The position numbers and the translations under genes are program-made. Below are positions 1 through 6,550 of a DNA stretch of 14,859 nucleotides, in pieces. Every line of letters starts with the position of its first letter. Within the stretch, counting starts at the first letter, position 1. The stretch is from JAGLQA01 sp023135565 (lineage in GTDB: Bacteria; Acidobacteriota; Aminicenantia; UBA2199). The stretch lies in contig DAOWCY010000177.1 of assembly GCA_030639305.1 (NCBI GenBank), positions 1-14,859 on the forward strand. The letters run 5' to 3'. The notes below the pieces were generated by a model. It did no database searches and was not told the origin of the DNA. It worked only from the letters and a program-made list of their open reading frames with translations.

Positions 1-19
1 CATCGCACTCTATAGGGGC

Positions 20-131
20 AAAATTTCTCTGTTTGAACGAAGTGAGTTTGAAATTTTAGCGAGATGAGCCGCAAGCCGGTCAATTCCCGGACGGGTGAAC
101 GAAATATGAACTGCGTGAGTTCAATTTTCTC
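20..131. repeat. Hairpin-forming extragenic repeats upstream of the RiPP operon
   Basis: The first 236 bases hold no convincing gene. AAAATTTC (20-27) and GAAATTTT (50-57) form an exact inverted repeat enclosing GAACGAAGTGAGTTTG. A related unit, GAACTGCGTGAGTTC (108-122), is itself a hairpin (GAACT/AGTTC, 5-base loop) followed by CAATTTTCT. The two units resemble each other as imperfect direct repeats (GAAC...GTGAGTT...AATTTT). They may be a dispersed extragenic repeat or a regulatory leader; the sequence does not decide. I see no strong promoter here. TTGATT at 160-165 with GATACC at 181-186 has only a 15-base spacer. Confidence 0.45.
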
Positions 132-221
132 CAAAACTGAATAGTTACCGTAAAGAGTCTTGATTGATTTTGAAATTTGTGATACCTTATGGTTGCGAAC
201 TTGAAAAAGATAAAATCCCGT

Positions 222-229
222 AAAGGAGG
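222..229 (+). promoter_or_regulatory. Strong ribosome binding site that sets a TTG start for the PqqD-like gene
   Basis: AAAGGAGG lies seven bases before a TTG codon at 237-239. That codon is in frame with the upstream ATG at 189, which itself has no purine-rich sequence in front. Starting at TTG removes 16 basic, low-complexity residues and gives a protein of normal PqqD length. Confidence 0.75.
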
Positions 230-236
230 TAAAAAT

Positions 237-527
237 TTGAGCGATTTGAACGCTAAAATATACTGTTTATCAGAGGATTACAGCCTGTTTAAAGGTGATT
301 TTAAAGAGAAACGATTCCAGTTGTTTAATGTCAAAGAGGGAACGATTTTCAAATTGAACGAGGTCGCTTATGACATGTTGTCGTTTTTTGATGGGGAAAA
401 AAATGCCGTGGAGGTTGTCAACGAGTTAAAAAAGATATATAATATAGATGCTGCAACTTTACAAGAGGATTTTGATAAAATGCTAAAATCGTGGATTAAA
501 AAAAATTTTTTAATTGAAAGGAGTTAA
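237..527 (+). CDS. PqqD-like peptide chaperone (RiPP recognition element)
   Basis: A 96-residue protein when started at the TTG favoured by the upstream Shine-Dalgarno sequence; a start at ATG 189 would give 112 residues. The order of elements matches the PqqD fold: an initial strand region, a segment with VKEGTIFKLNEVAYDML (typical 'll.lN.ta..iw.l.dG' pattern), DGEKNAVEVVNELKKIY, and a last helix ending KKNFLIE. In known systems PqqD-type proteins bind the leader of a ribosomal peptide and hand it to a radical SAM/SPASM enzyme. The location fits: the precursor gene begins two bases after its stop, its ribosome binding site lies inside the end of this gene, and a SPASM enzyme follows downstream. 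Binding to this particular leader is inferred. Confidence 0.85.
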   Translation: MSDLNAKIYCLSEDYSLFKGDFKEKRFQLFNVKEGTIFKLNEVAYDMLSFFDGEKNAVEVVNELKKIYNIDAATLQEDFDKMLKSWIKKNFLIERS

Positions 528-529
528 AA

Positions 530-691
530 ATGGGAGAAAATAATAGCAAATTTGAAAACGTAAATGAGAAAAAGAAGTATGAGACCCCGCTTTTCGAGGA
601 AGAGAAGGGTATGGATTTCCCGGAGGATATCTGGGAAGAGTTCAACGGTGGCAATTGGTGTTTCGGTTGTTCTAATTGTAATTGCAATTAG
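530..691 (+). CDS. Cys-rich RiPP precursor peptide (53 aa)
   Basis: ATG at 530 is preceded by GAAAGGAGT (516-524), an excellent ribosome binding site, and the ORF ends at TAG 689-691, giving 53 residues. The N-terminal part is charged and includes YETPLF at residues 17-22, close to the YxxPxL motif that recognition elements bind in lasso and other RiPP leaders. The acidic stretch EEEKGMDFPEDIWEEF is followed by Gly-Gly (40-41) and a tail NWCFGCSNCNCN with Cys at 44, 47, 50 and 52 (C-x2-C-x2-C-x-C). Size, charge asymmetry, terminal Cys cluster and place between the PqqD-like gene and the radical SAM genes all point to a precursor. Known SPASM maturases often make thioether links from Cys, so a sactipeptide- or ranthipeptide-like product is possible, but the chemistry is inferred. 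Cleavage after Gly-Gly is also a guess; no peptidase is encoded nearby. I do not recognise a named family. Confidence 0.85.
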   Translation: MGENNSKFENVNEKKKYETPLFEEEKGMDFPEDIWEEFNGGNWCFGCSNCNCN

Positions 692-703
692 TGGGATTCC
701 CAC
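691..703 (+). promoter_or_regulatory. Hairpin directly after the precursor stop codon
   Basis: GTGGG-ATT-CCCAC forms a five-pair GC-rich stem with a three-base loop, beginning at the last base of the precursor stop codon. No T run follows, so it is not a standard intrinsic terminator. It could protect the 3' end of a processed precursor mRNA or partly stop transcription, keeping precursor levels above enzyme levels. Confidence 0.45.
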
Positions 704-724
704 CTATGTGTTTGACAGATAGTA

Positions 725-2119
725 GTGTTGCTTAAGAAGATCGGGGGAAATTGGCACAATGTTGATATATGGCAGGGTTTTATTATCGGTTATAAATCGG
801 GGGGTGTTATCGTCATTGCCATAGACCGTCCTGCGGTAGAAGAATTTTACATACCTTTTTATGACTTTGGCGGGTTCAAAATAGATGATGGAGCTTTATA
901 TTTAAAGAATAACCAGGATGAAATCTCCCGGTTGGATTTGCTGTCCCTGCGAGAAGAGAAAAAATTACCGGCCCTGGAGAAGTTTCCCGGTTATGATTTT
1001 GAAGCAGTTGGGCCGATAGAAAAGGCGGTCACTTTTCCCGGGTTAAAAGAGGAACCCCGGGCTGTTGATGCCAACGAAAAAATTACGGTAGTCGCTTACA
1101 AACAATTGGGCATCGATTTTTTTTTAACCGGAGCGTTTGAGAAAATCTTCCATTATGATTTCCCCGGTTATTCTTTTATAGACGACATAAAGCTCGAAGA
1201 CGACAAACTCTATATTGCCGATGTATTCGGACTGCGTATATTGGATATTTCCGATTTAGAGAATCCAGTGCTGGACGACCGCCTTACGTTTGCGAAGGGG
1301 TGGGCCAAAGATTCAGTTGTGTATGGGCGTTATGTAATAGTCGCCGATGTACTCGGCATTAAAATTTACGACAAAGATAAGGATTTTATCTTAACCGGTA
1401 AGATCGAATCCAACCGCAATCGTATTGCCAAAGTGGTGACAGATGGTTTTTATGCCTTTCTTTCCTGTGAAGCTTCCGGTTTGAAGATCGCCGATTTATC
1501 CCGGATCGAAGAGCCGCGGTTGGTAAGTGGAATTGTTCTACCCCAGGGCGTTTGGGACTGTGCTGTTTGTGGTAATCATGTTTACCTGGCTGCCTATACC
1601 CAGGGACTTATTAAGGTCGATTTTACAGACATTAAAAATCTCGAGCAAACGGAAAGTTTCGGAAGTGGAGAAGAGTTTATCGGGATTTATGTGAATGAGA
1701 AAGCGGTATTTGCCGCCTGTTCATACGGAGGTTTTCGGATACTCGATCATTCTTTAGGACTCATATCTTCTGTGTCCGGTATCGAGGGCCGGTGTTGGAC
1801 GATATTGGAAAGAAACGGTTTTTTGTTTGCGGCGGTTGGGCAGGGTGGTATTTATGTTTATGATGTAAAGAATCTTAAGAAGCCCATCCTGGTGAACCGG
1901 CTTAAAGCCGGGGATGCCCGTGATATAGTCATTCAAGGTTCTTATTTGTACACTGCCGCCGGTCAGGAAGGGCTATTGGTGTATGATATTTCGGATGTTA
2001 AGGATATAAAATATAATAAAAAGATTCCCTCTGCGGCATTCACGCGGGGTATTATGGTGGATGAATCGTACATATACAAAGCAGATGGAGATGGAGGTAT
2101 AGAAGTCTATGAAAAATAA
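725..2119 (+). CDS. LVIVD-repeat beta-propeller protein
   Basis: A 464-residue protein of repeated beta units of about 40 residues. Each has the pattern 'G-x-Y-x-Y-x-A-x-x-x-x-G-L-x-I-x-D-I-S', for example LYIADVFGLRILDISD (162-177), VYLAAYTQGLIKVDFTD (286-302), LFAAVGQGGIYVYDVKN (367-383) and LYTAAGQEGLLVYDISD (408-424). This is the LVIVD repeat, expected to fold into a propeller. There is no signal peptide, so it is probably cytoplasmic. Residues 1-150 are more divergent and contain GGNW at 7-10, as does the precursor tail. The start is uncertain: the frame is closed by TGA at 713, GTG 725 and TTG 728 are the only early start codons, and no clear ribosome binding site precedes them. Propellers commonly act as binding scaffolds, so a peptide- or complex-holding role is plausible, but no catalytic motif is visible. 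Confidence 0.8.
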   Translation: MLLKKIGGNWHNVDIWQGFIIGYKSGGVIVIAIDRPAVEEFYIPFYDFGGFKIDDGALYLKNNQDEISRLDLLSLREEKKLPALEKFPGYDFEAVGPIEKAVTFPGLKEEPRAVDANEKITVVAYKQLGIDFFLTGAFEKIFHYDFPGYSFIDDIKLEDDKLYIADVFGLRILDISDLENPVLDDRLTFAKGWAKDSVVYGRYVIVADVLGIKIYDKDKDFILTGKIESNRNRIAKVVTDGFYAFLSCEASGLKIADLSRIEEPRLVSGIVLPQGVWDCAVCGNHVYLAAYTQGLIKVDFTDIKNLEQTESFGSGEEFIGIYVNEKAVFAACSYGGFRILDHSLGLISSVSGIEGRCWTILERNGFLFAAVGQGGIYVYDVKNLKKPILVNRLKAGDARDIVIQGSYLYTAAGQEGLLVYDISDVKDIKYNKKIPSAAFTRGIMVDESYIYKADGDGGIEVYEK

Positions 2120-3278
2120 ATCCCCAAACAGTATTATCTCTAAAGGTATTCTTTTTGGTCTTGGTCTTGGTATTGTAATAGTTGTTATGGGTGGTCAATA
2201 TTTATGGCTTAATTGTCCACTAAAAATTTTGGACCAAGATAAAATTGTTCAAACTCTGATCGGCTTTTATTCAGCACTGTTTACGGTTATCGCAGTTATT
2301 ATCGGTATAGTGGCGTTAGTCGGATGGAATTGGTTAAAGGAATCCTCTGAGAAGTTGAATAAATTTAGAGATTTCGAGGAAAAACTCAAATTTTTAAATG
2401 AAAGGGTTGAATTTTTAAGAAGAAAAGAAAAACTGGTAGGTTGGGTAAAGGATAAGGTAGATAGGTTGGGACTGAATACATTCGAATTAGATAGCCTGGA
2501 TGAGATAGATAGAGATACTGTTAAGGAAATTAAAAAATATGTCATCAAAGACCTTACTGATAGTGCATGGTTAGAGCTGTTTTTGGCTCATCATTTTATG
2601 ACAGAGGAAGAGGATTATGATAGAGCTAAAAATGTTTTGGAATTTATAGAAAAAAGGGATTTGTTGGATGAAAAAAGTAAAATTCAACCTTTTTTATATC
2701 ACTTTTTAGGGCAACTGAATTGGAAGACATATGAAGATGAATATAAGGCTAAGTTTAATTTTTTTAATAACACTGAGTCAACACAAAAAAAACCTGAGGA
2801 AGAGGAGCAGCAACAGGCTAAAGAACTTCTGGAAAAATCATCGAAAAACTATAAAAAATCAGTAGCTTTTTATGAAGAAATAGATAGCAAAAACAATCGT
2901 GACTACCGTTCTCTGGCAAATCGCGCAGTTGTTTTAATTGAACTTTACAAATTCAATCTTTGCTATAACAACAAAGAAACCAATCAATTAGATGATGCCA
3001 GAAAAATTCTCGAAGATGAGCTAAGAGAGAAGGACTATAATACATATTTTGATTTAGCCAGAGTGTATTATTACAAAAATGATGATACTAAAGTCAAAGA
3101 ATGTATGATTAAATTTAGAGAGTACTTAGAATTAGTCGATAAAAGAGAGAGGTTTAAATTAAAGAATAAATTTGAAGGTTATATGGCTGAAGAGAAAAAT
3201 GAAATCGTTGGTGAAACTAAAGGTTTCCCTGGTGAAAATATCAATATCGGAGAGTCCTTTGATTCAAAAGAATTTTGA
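2109..3278 (+). CDS. Two-TM membrane protein with coiled coil and helical-repeat-like domain
   Basis: A 389-residue protein starting inside the end of the propeller gene (11-base overlap), with GGAGG at 2094-2098 as ribosome binding site. Two hydrophobic helices (about 11-31 and 49-73) are followed by a charged heptad-like segment (about 78-108, KESSEKLNKFRDFEEKLKFL) and an all-helical, Lys/Glu-rich region (about 150-350). The helical pairs of that region, such as DYRSLANRAVVLIELYKFN and NTYFDLARVYYYKNDD, look like degenerate TPR units. The soluble part is probably cytoplasmic. I recognise no enzyme motif. It could anchor the modification machinery to the membrane or form part of an export or immunity system; this is speculation from position. 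Codon use is strikingly A+T-rich (AAA, GAA, TTT, TTA, ATA) compared with the genes from 3308 onward, which suggests a separate origin. Confidence 0.7.
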   Translation: MKNKSPNSIISKGILFGLGLGIVIVVMGGQYLWLNCPLKILDQDKIVQTLIGFYSALFTVIAVIIGIVALVGWNWLKESSEKLNKFRDFEEKLKFLNERVEFLRRKEKLVGWVKDKVDRLGLNTFELDSLDEIDRDTVKEIKKYVIKDLTDSAWLELFLAHHFMTEEEDYDRAKNVLEFIEKRDLLDEKSKIQPFLYHFLGQLNWKTYEDEYKAKFNFFNNTESTQKKPEEEEQQQAKELLEKSSKNYKKSVAFYEEIDSKNNRDYRSLANRAVVLIELYKFNLCYNNKETNQLDDARKILEDELREKDYNTYFDLARVYYYKNDDTKVKECMIKFREYLELVDKRERFKLKNKFEGYMAEEKNEIVGETKGFPGENINIGESFDSKEF

Positions 3279-3285
3279 ACTATTT
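3263..3285 (+). terminator. Weak terminator-like hairpin before the radical SAM gene
   Basis: TTCAAAA-GAA-TTTTGAA (3263-3279) is an exact seven-pair inverted repeat that includes the TGA stop of the membrane protein gene. It is followed after CTA by a five-T run. The stem is A/T-rich, so termination would be inefficient, but it marks a possible boundary between genes 2109-3278 and 3308-8691. Confidence 0.35.
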
Positions 3286-3307
3286 TTAGAAAATGAAGTA
3301 GAATAAG

Positions 3308-4867
3308 ATGTTTGTCGGGAATAATTTTGATACTGCGATATATGATGTGTCGATACCCTGCAACTACCGCTGTATCTACTGCCGCAACGATTGGCAAAAT
3401 CCCGAAAATACAGCACAGCCGCCCTTTGAAAAAATTAAACCCATTATAGATAAATTCTACGATTTGGGTATAAAAAAGATTATCTTTACCGGCGGAGAGT
3501 TCTTCACTGTTTCCTATTGGCAGGAACTCCTTGCCTATACCAAAAAAAAAGGTTTTGCAGTCTGGATCGTCACCAATGCCGCTTTAATCGAACCCGCTTA
3601 TATACCGTTCCTCGAAAAACATGTAGAAAAAATCAACGTTTCTTTCCACAGCGCCGATAAAAAACTCTATCAAAAAATCATGGGCGTCCGGGACAAATCG
3701 ATTTTTGATAAGGTAATAAGAAACCTGGAAAAGTTGGGAGAGTCGAAAATTCGACTGGGTATCTTTTTCTCGCCCCTGCGCAGCAATTTTAGACAATTCT
3801 ACGACACTATCCGTTTCTTAAAAGAATCCGGGGTCGATATATCCCAGGTTAGCCTGAACCGCATCATCCCTACCCAGCACACCCTGGCCTATTTTGAAGA
3901 CGAACAGCCTCTTTCTTATTTTGAACATAAAGTACTCATCGAACAACTAATCAGGATAAACCGGGAACTTCATATAGATGCTTATGCGGAAGCCTATCCG
4001 CTGTGTTTCCTAAAAACCATTATTGCCGATGATGAACTATTAAAAAAGATCAATCAACCTTGTATCGTCGGGCGCCGGGCAATCGCCGTTAACAACAACG
4101 GCACTCTAAAACTTTGTCCTGCCACTGCTTTTGCAATTTCAGCGCCTATCAGTGAGACTGCCCGGCCCCTGCAAACAAATAGCACCCTGGATGATTTCAA
4201 CGAAGAAAAATGGAGGAACAACCACTGTATTTCTTGTGCATATTGGCAGGATTGCCTGGGCGGATGCCACGCCTCCACGGGCAAAATATACAGCGACGAC
4301 GCCTTAATCATAGATGACGAAATCGAATTCAAAGAGGACATCGAAAACACTTTTTTCGATCTCCTGGTTAACCTGTACAAACCTTTTTTATCCACTTCGT
4401 TCAAAAATGCCCACATTCGATACACAGTCTTATCGAAGTATAAAGATTCGTATCCAATCGGTATTATAGCTGTAAAAAAAACCAGGTCAAATGCCAACTT
4501 CCTGGAAATTGCCCTGGTCCCGGGACTAAAAGAAAAGTATTACTCCTTTTTGATCCTGCAAAAACTAATCGGAAATCACTCCATCGAGAAATACGGTTGG
4601 ACCGCCCACAAAGCCAACCTGCCGTCGATCAAACTGTTGGAGAAGCTCGACGGCGGTTTCTACCAGGATACGGTGAAAAATAAAAAACGAATCGAAGCGG
4701 AAGGCTTTTTTCGCGTCAACGGTCCTGTTCCACCGAAAATGAAAGCGGCTCTCAAGGAGTTAATTCCCCAGGCCGGAGAAAAGTTTAAACTGTGGCTGCG
4801 GGAATTCGACGAAAGAAAAAAAGAAAAACAGGCGCTTAAAAACTACCTGGAAGGCTATAAACCATGA
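3308..4867 (+). CDS. Radical SAM/SPASM peptide maturase with GNAT-like C-terminal domain
   Basis: A 519-residue protein. The radical SAM core opens with C18-N-Y-R-C22-I-Y-C25 (CX3CX2C, binding the 4Fe-4S cluster that cleaves SAM), then FTGGE (60-64) and a TIM-barrel-like series. The SPASM region supplies Cys at 252, 270, 307, 310, 316 and 320 (CISCAYWQDCLGGC), ligands for auxiliary clusters typical of peptide-modifying members. Residues about 365-465 are an extra domain resembling a GNAT fold: PIGIIAVKK, then FLEIALVPGLKEKYYSFLIL, then NLPSIKLLEKLDGGFYQ, which matches the late GNAT pattern 'N-x-x-S-x-x-L-x-E-K-x-G-F'. The acetyl-CoA loop (Q/R-x-x-G-x-G/A) is not conserved (KEKYY), so it may bind peptide rather than acetylate. 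It is the likely main modifier of the Cys-rich precursor, probably by C-S or C-C bond formation; substrate and product are inferred. The ribosome binding site is weak, and the end overlaps the next gene by ATGA. Confidence 0.88.
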   Translation: MFVGNNFDTAIYDVSIPCNYRCIYCRNDWQNPENTAQPPFEKIKPIIDKFYDLGIKKIIFTGGEFFTVSYWQELLAYTKKKGFAVWIVTNAALIEPAYIPFLEKHVEKINVSFHSADKKLYQKIMGVRDKSIFDKVIRNLEKLGESKIRLGIFFSPLRSNFRQFYDTIRFLKESGVDISQVSLNRIIPTQHTLAYFEDEQPLSYFEHKVLIEQLIRINRELHIDAYAEAYPLCFLKTIIADDELLKKINQPCIVGRRAIAVNNNGTLKLCPATAFAISAPISETARPLQTNSTLDDFNEEKWRNNHCISCAYWQDCLGGCHASTGKIYSDDALIIDDEIEFKEDIENTFFDLLVNLYKPFLSTSFKNAHIRYTVLSKYKDSYPIGIIAVKKTRSNANFLEIALVPGLKEKYYSFLILQKLIGNHSIEKYGWTAHKANLPSIKLLEKLDGGFYQDTVKNKKRIEAEGFFRVNGPVPPKMKAALKELIPQAGEKFKLWLREFDERKKEKQALKNYLEGYKP

Positions 4868-5667
4868 AAATTATCGACGCCCACTGCCATCTTCATAAAC
4901 CACAATGGCTGATAAAAAAAGAAGAAGATTTCTTGATTACTCACTTTAATAAAAATTGCGATGAAAAACAGATCATGCAAAATATGCAGGAAGCAGGCAT
5001 CGACACCACTATCATCTTTCCGCTGCCCAGCCTGCTGATCGATATCGAAAAAGCCAACCATTATGTAGTAAATACCGCAAAAAAATATCCCCAACAATTT
5101 ATTCCCTTTACAATTATCGACCATAAACCCGAATACTGGGTGAAACAGGGCGTTAAAGGTTTCAAAGAACATACCTACGGCCAGAGAATACAAAAAGATG
5201 CCTCTGGTCGGGATATTTTCTCACAAGAATTCAAAGCCACCTATCGCTGCATGGAAGCACATAAAATCCCCCTGCTCTTGCATGCCGGAGTGAATCGAAT
5301 AGAACGCCTCAAACAGGATATATTCAAAGATACACCAGGGCTAATCGTTATACTGGCCCACTTAGGCGCGGATTTCCCCGAAAGCAGCAATTACCGGCCC
5401 GAACGCAGGCAGGTAGAATCCACCTTAGAATCCTTAAAAGATTACCCAACTCTCTATTTCGATATTTCCGCTGTCCCCGATGCCGGGATAATCCAACTCG
5501 CTGTAGAAATCCTGGGCAGCGACAAACTTATCTTCGGCTCCGATTTCCCCCACGAAAAACCCCTGAAAACTTTGCAAAGATTACATTCCCTTAAAAATAT
5601 GACTGGCATGGAATTGGAAAATGTGCTATATAATAATATAGTTAAATTATTGGATTTACAGGGTTAG
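4864..5667 (+). CDS. Amidohydrolase-2-type metal-dependent hydrolase
   Basis: A 267-residue TIM-barrel hydrolase of the amidohydrolase superfamily (the amidohydrolase-2 branch, related to ACMSD-like decarboxylases/hydrolases). The metal and catalytic pattern is intact: DAHCH (H7, H9) on strand 1, GFKEH (99-103), LLLHAG (H140), VILAHLG (H166) and FGSDFPH (D227). Length is normal. Its start overlaps the stop of the SPASM enzyme gene (ATGA), so the two are translationally coupled. The substrate is unknown. Inside a RiPP operon it could hydrolyse or decarboxylate a peptide side chain or amide, or remove a leader group, but none of this is visible in the sequence. Confidence 0.85.
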   Translation: MKIIDAHCHLHKPQWLIKKEEDFLITHFNKNCDEKQIMQNMQEAGIDTTIIFPLPSLLIDIEKANHYVVNTAKKYPQQFIPFTIIDHKPEYWVKQGVKGFKEHTYGQRIQKDASGRDIFSQEFKATYRCMEAHKIPLLLHAGVNRIERLKQDIFKDTPGLIVILAHLGADFPESSNYRPERRQVESTLESLKDYPTLYFDISAVPDAGIIQLAVEILGSDKLIFGSDFPHEKPLKTLQRLHSLKNMTGMELENVLYNNIVKLLDLQG

Positions 5668-5677
5668 GTTAGACAAC

Positions 5678-6550
5678 ATGCCCGGGAGTAAGGAGCAAAC
5701 AGGAAACATGCCCCAAAAAGGACGTTTTATTTTCGACAGCAGGCCCGGCAAAGAGGCCGAACTCAAGCGCCTCACCCTTCTAAACGAATATTATAGACCG
5801 TTTATGGAAAAACTCTTCAAATCCTATGAAAAAAATAGCAGGGAAAGAGAAAAACCCTTTAAAAAAATTATCGACATCGGCGCCGGAACCGGGTACACCA
5901 CTTTATTATTGAAATTTTTTTTTCCTTATGCGGATGTTACCTATTTCGATTCCTCCCTGGACCTTACCGAAGCAGCCGGGCGGGAAATTACTAAACAGGG
6001 CTGCACCGTCAATTTTTTGAAAGGCGACCTCGATTCCTTCGATTTCTCCGGAACCTATGACCTGGTGTTTTCAAGGTTTACTTTGAAGCATCTGTATGAC
6101 CCTCCGGCGGCAATCAAAAAAATGACCGGGATTCTCGATCCCGGCGGTCGAATCGTACTCATGGATAAAGACGTCACCGCCAATATCTGGTATCCTGCTT
6201 TTCCCTTATATCGTACTAAATATATGCAGGCATTAAACCGGTACAACCGCCAAACCCACCGGGGTGGCGATTCTTCGGTAGGTAGGAAAATCAAATATTT
6301 ATTAAGTAAGAATAATATCGTGAATATTACAGTGGAAGCCCTGCAAACATCGTTAACCGGACCGGAAAACACACTGTACCGGCAGCTTTATATCGGTGTA
6401 TATGAAAATCTACTGCCGGAGTTGGTGGAGGCCGGTTTTATTACGGAGGATGACGCACATAGAGATATAACTGCGTTACGTGAATTCTTAGAGGACACAA
6501 ACAACCTGGCTATTACCTTCGATTTTATCGTTTCAGGAATAAAAGAATGA
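5678..6550 (+). CDS. Class I SAM-dependent methyltransferase
   Basis: A 290-residue Rossmann-fold methyltransferase. Motif I is IDIGAGTGY (65-73), an acidic residue ends strand 2 (TYFD, D91), GDLDSFDF (117-124) is the next SAM-contact region, DLVFSRFTLKHL (128-139) is motif IV, and LDPGGRIVLMDKD (153-165) the following strand. It belongs to the broad Methyltransf_11/25-like group; the acceptor cannot be read from the sequence. The start is uncertain: ATG 5678 has little in front, whereas ATG 5708 (residue 11) follows AGGAAAC and GGAG, so the protein may be 280 residues. It overlaps the next gene by ATGA. It could methylate the precursor peptide. Confidence 0.88.
   Translation: MPGSKEQTGNMPQKGRFIFDSRPGKEAELKRLTLLNEYYRPFMEKLFKSYEKNSREREKPFKKIIDIGAGTGYTTLLLKFFFPYADVTYFDSSLDLTEAAGREITKQGCTVNFLKGDLDSFDFSGTYDLVFSRFTLKHLYDPPAAIKKMTGILDPGGRIVLMDKDVTANIWYPAFPLYRTKYMQALNRYNRQTHRGGDSSVGRKIKYLLSKNNIVNITVEALQTSLTGPENTLYRQLYIGVYENLLPELVEAGFITEDDAHRDITALREFLEDTNNLAITFDFIVSGIKE

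Noticed and set aside
569..655. Lasso peptide precursor, from the YxxPxL-like leader motif.
   Set aside because: No asparagine-synthetase-like cyclase or transglutaminase-like protease is present, and the tail is Cys-rich without a fitting acidic ring-forming residue.
689..727. The precursor and the propeller ORF are in the same frame, separated by TAG and TGA, suggesting possible stop-codon recoding into one long protein.
   Set aside because: Two different stops would both have to be read through, no selenocysteine- or pyrrolysine-type element is recognisable, and the precursor is a convincing unit on its own.
4054..4497. A 147-residue ORF antisense to the SPASM gene.
   Set aside because: It mirrors the coding constraints of the sense gene, with no ribosome binding site and no recognisable motif.
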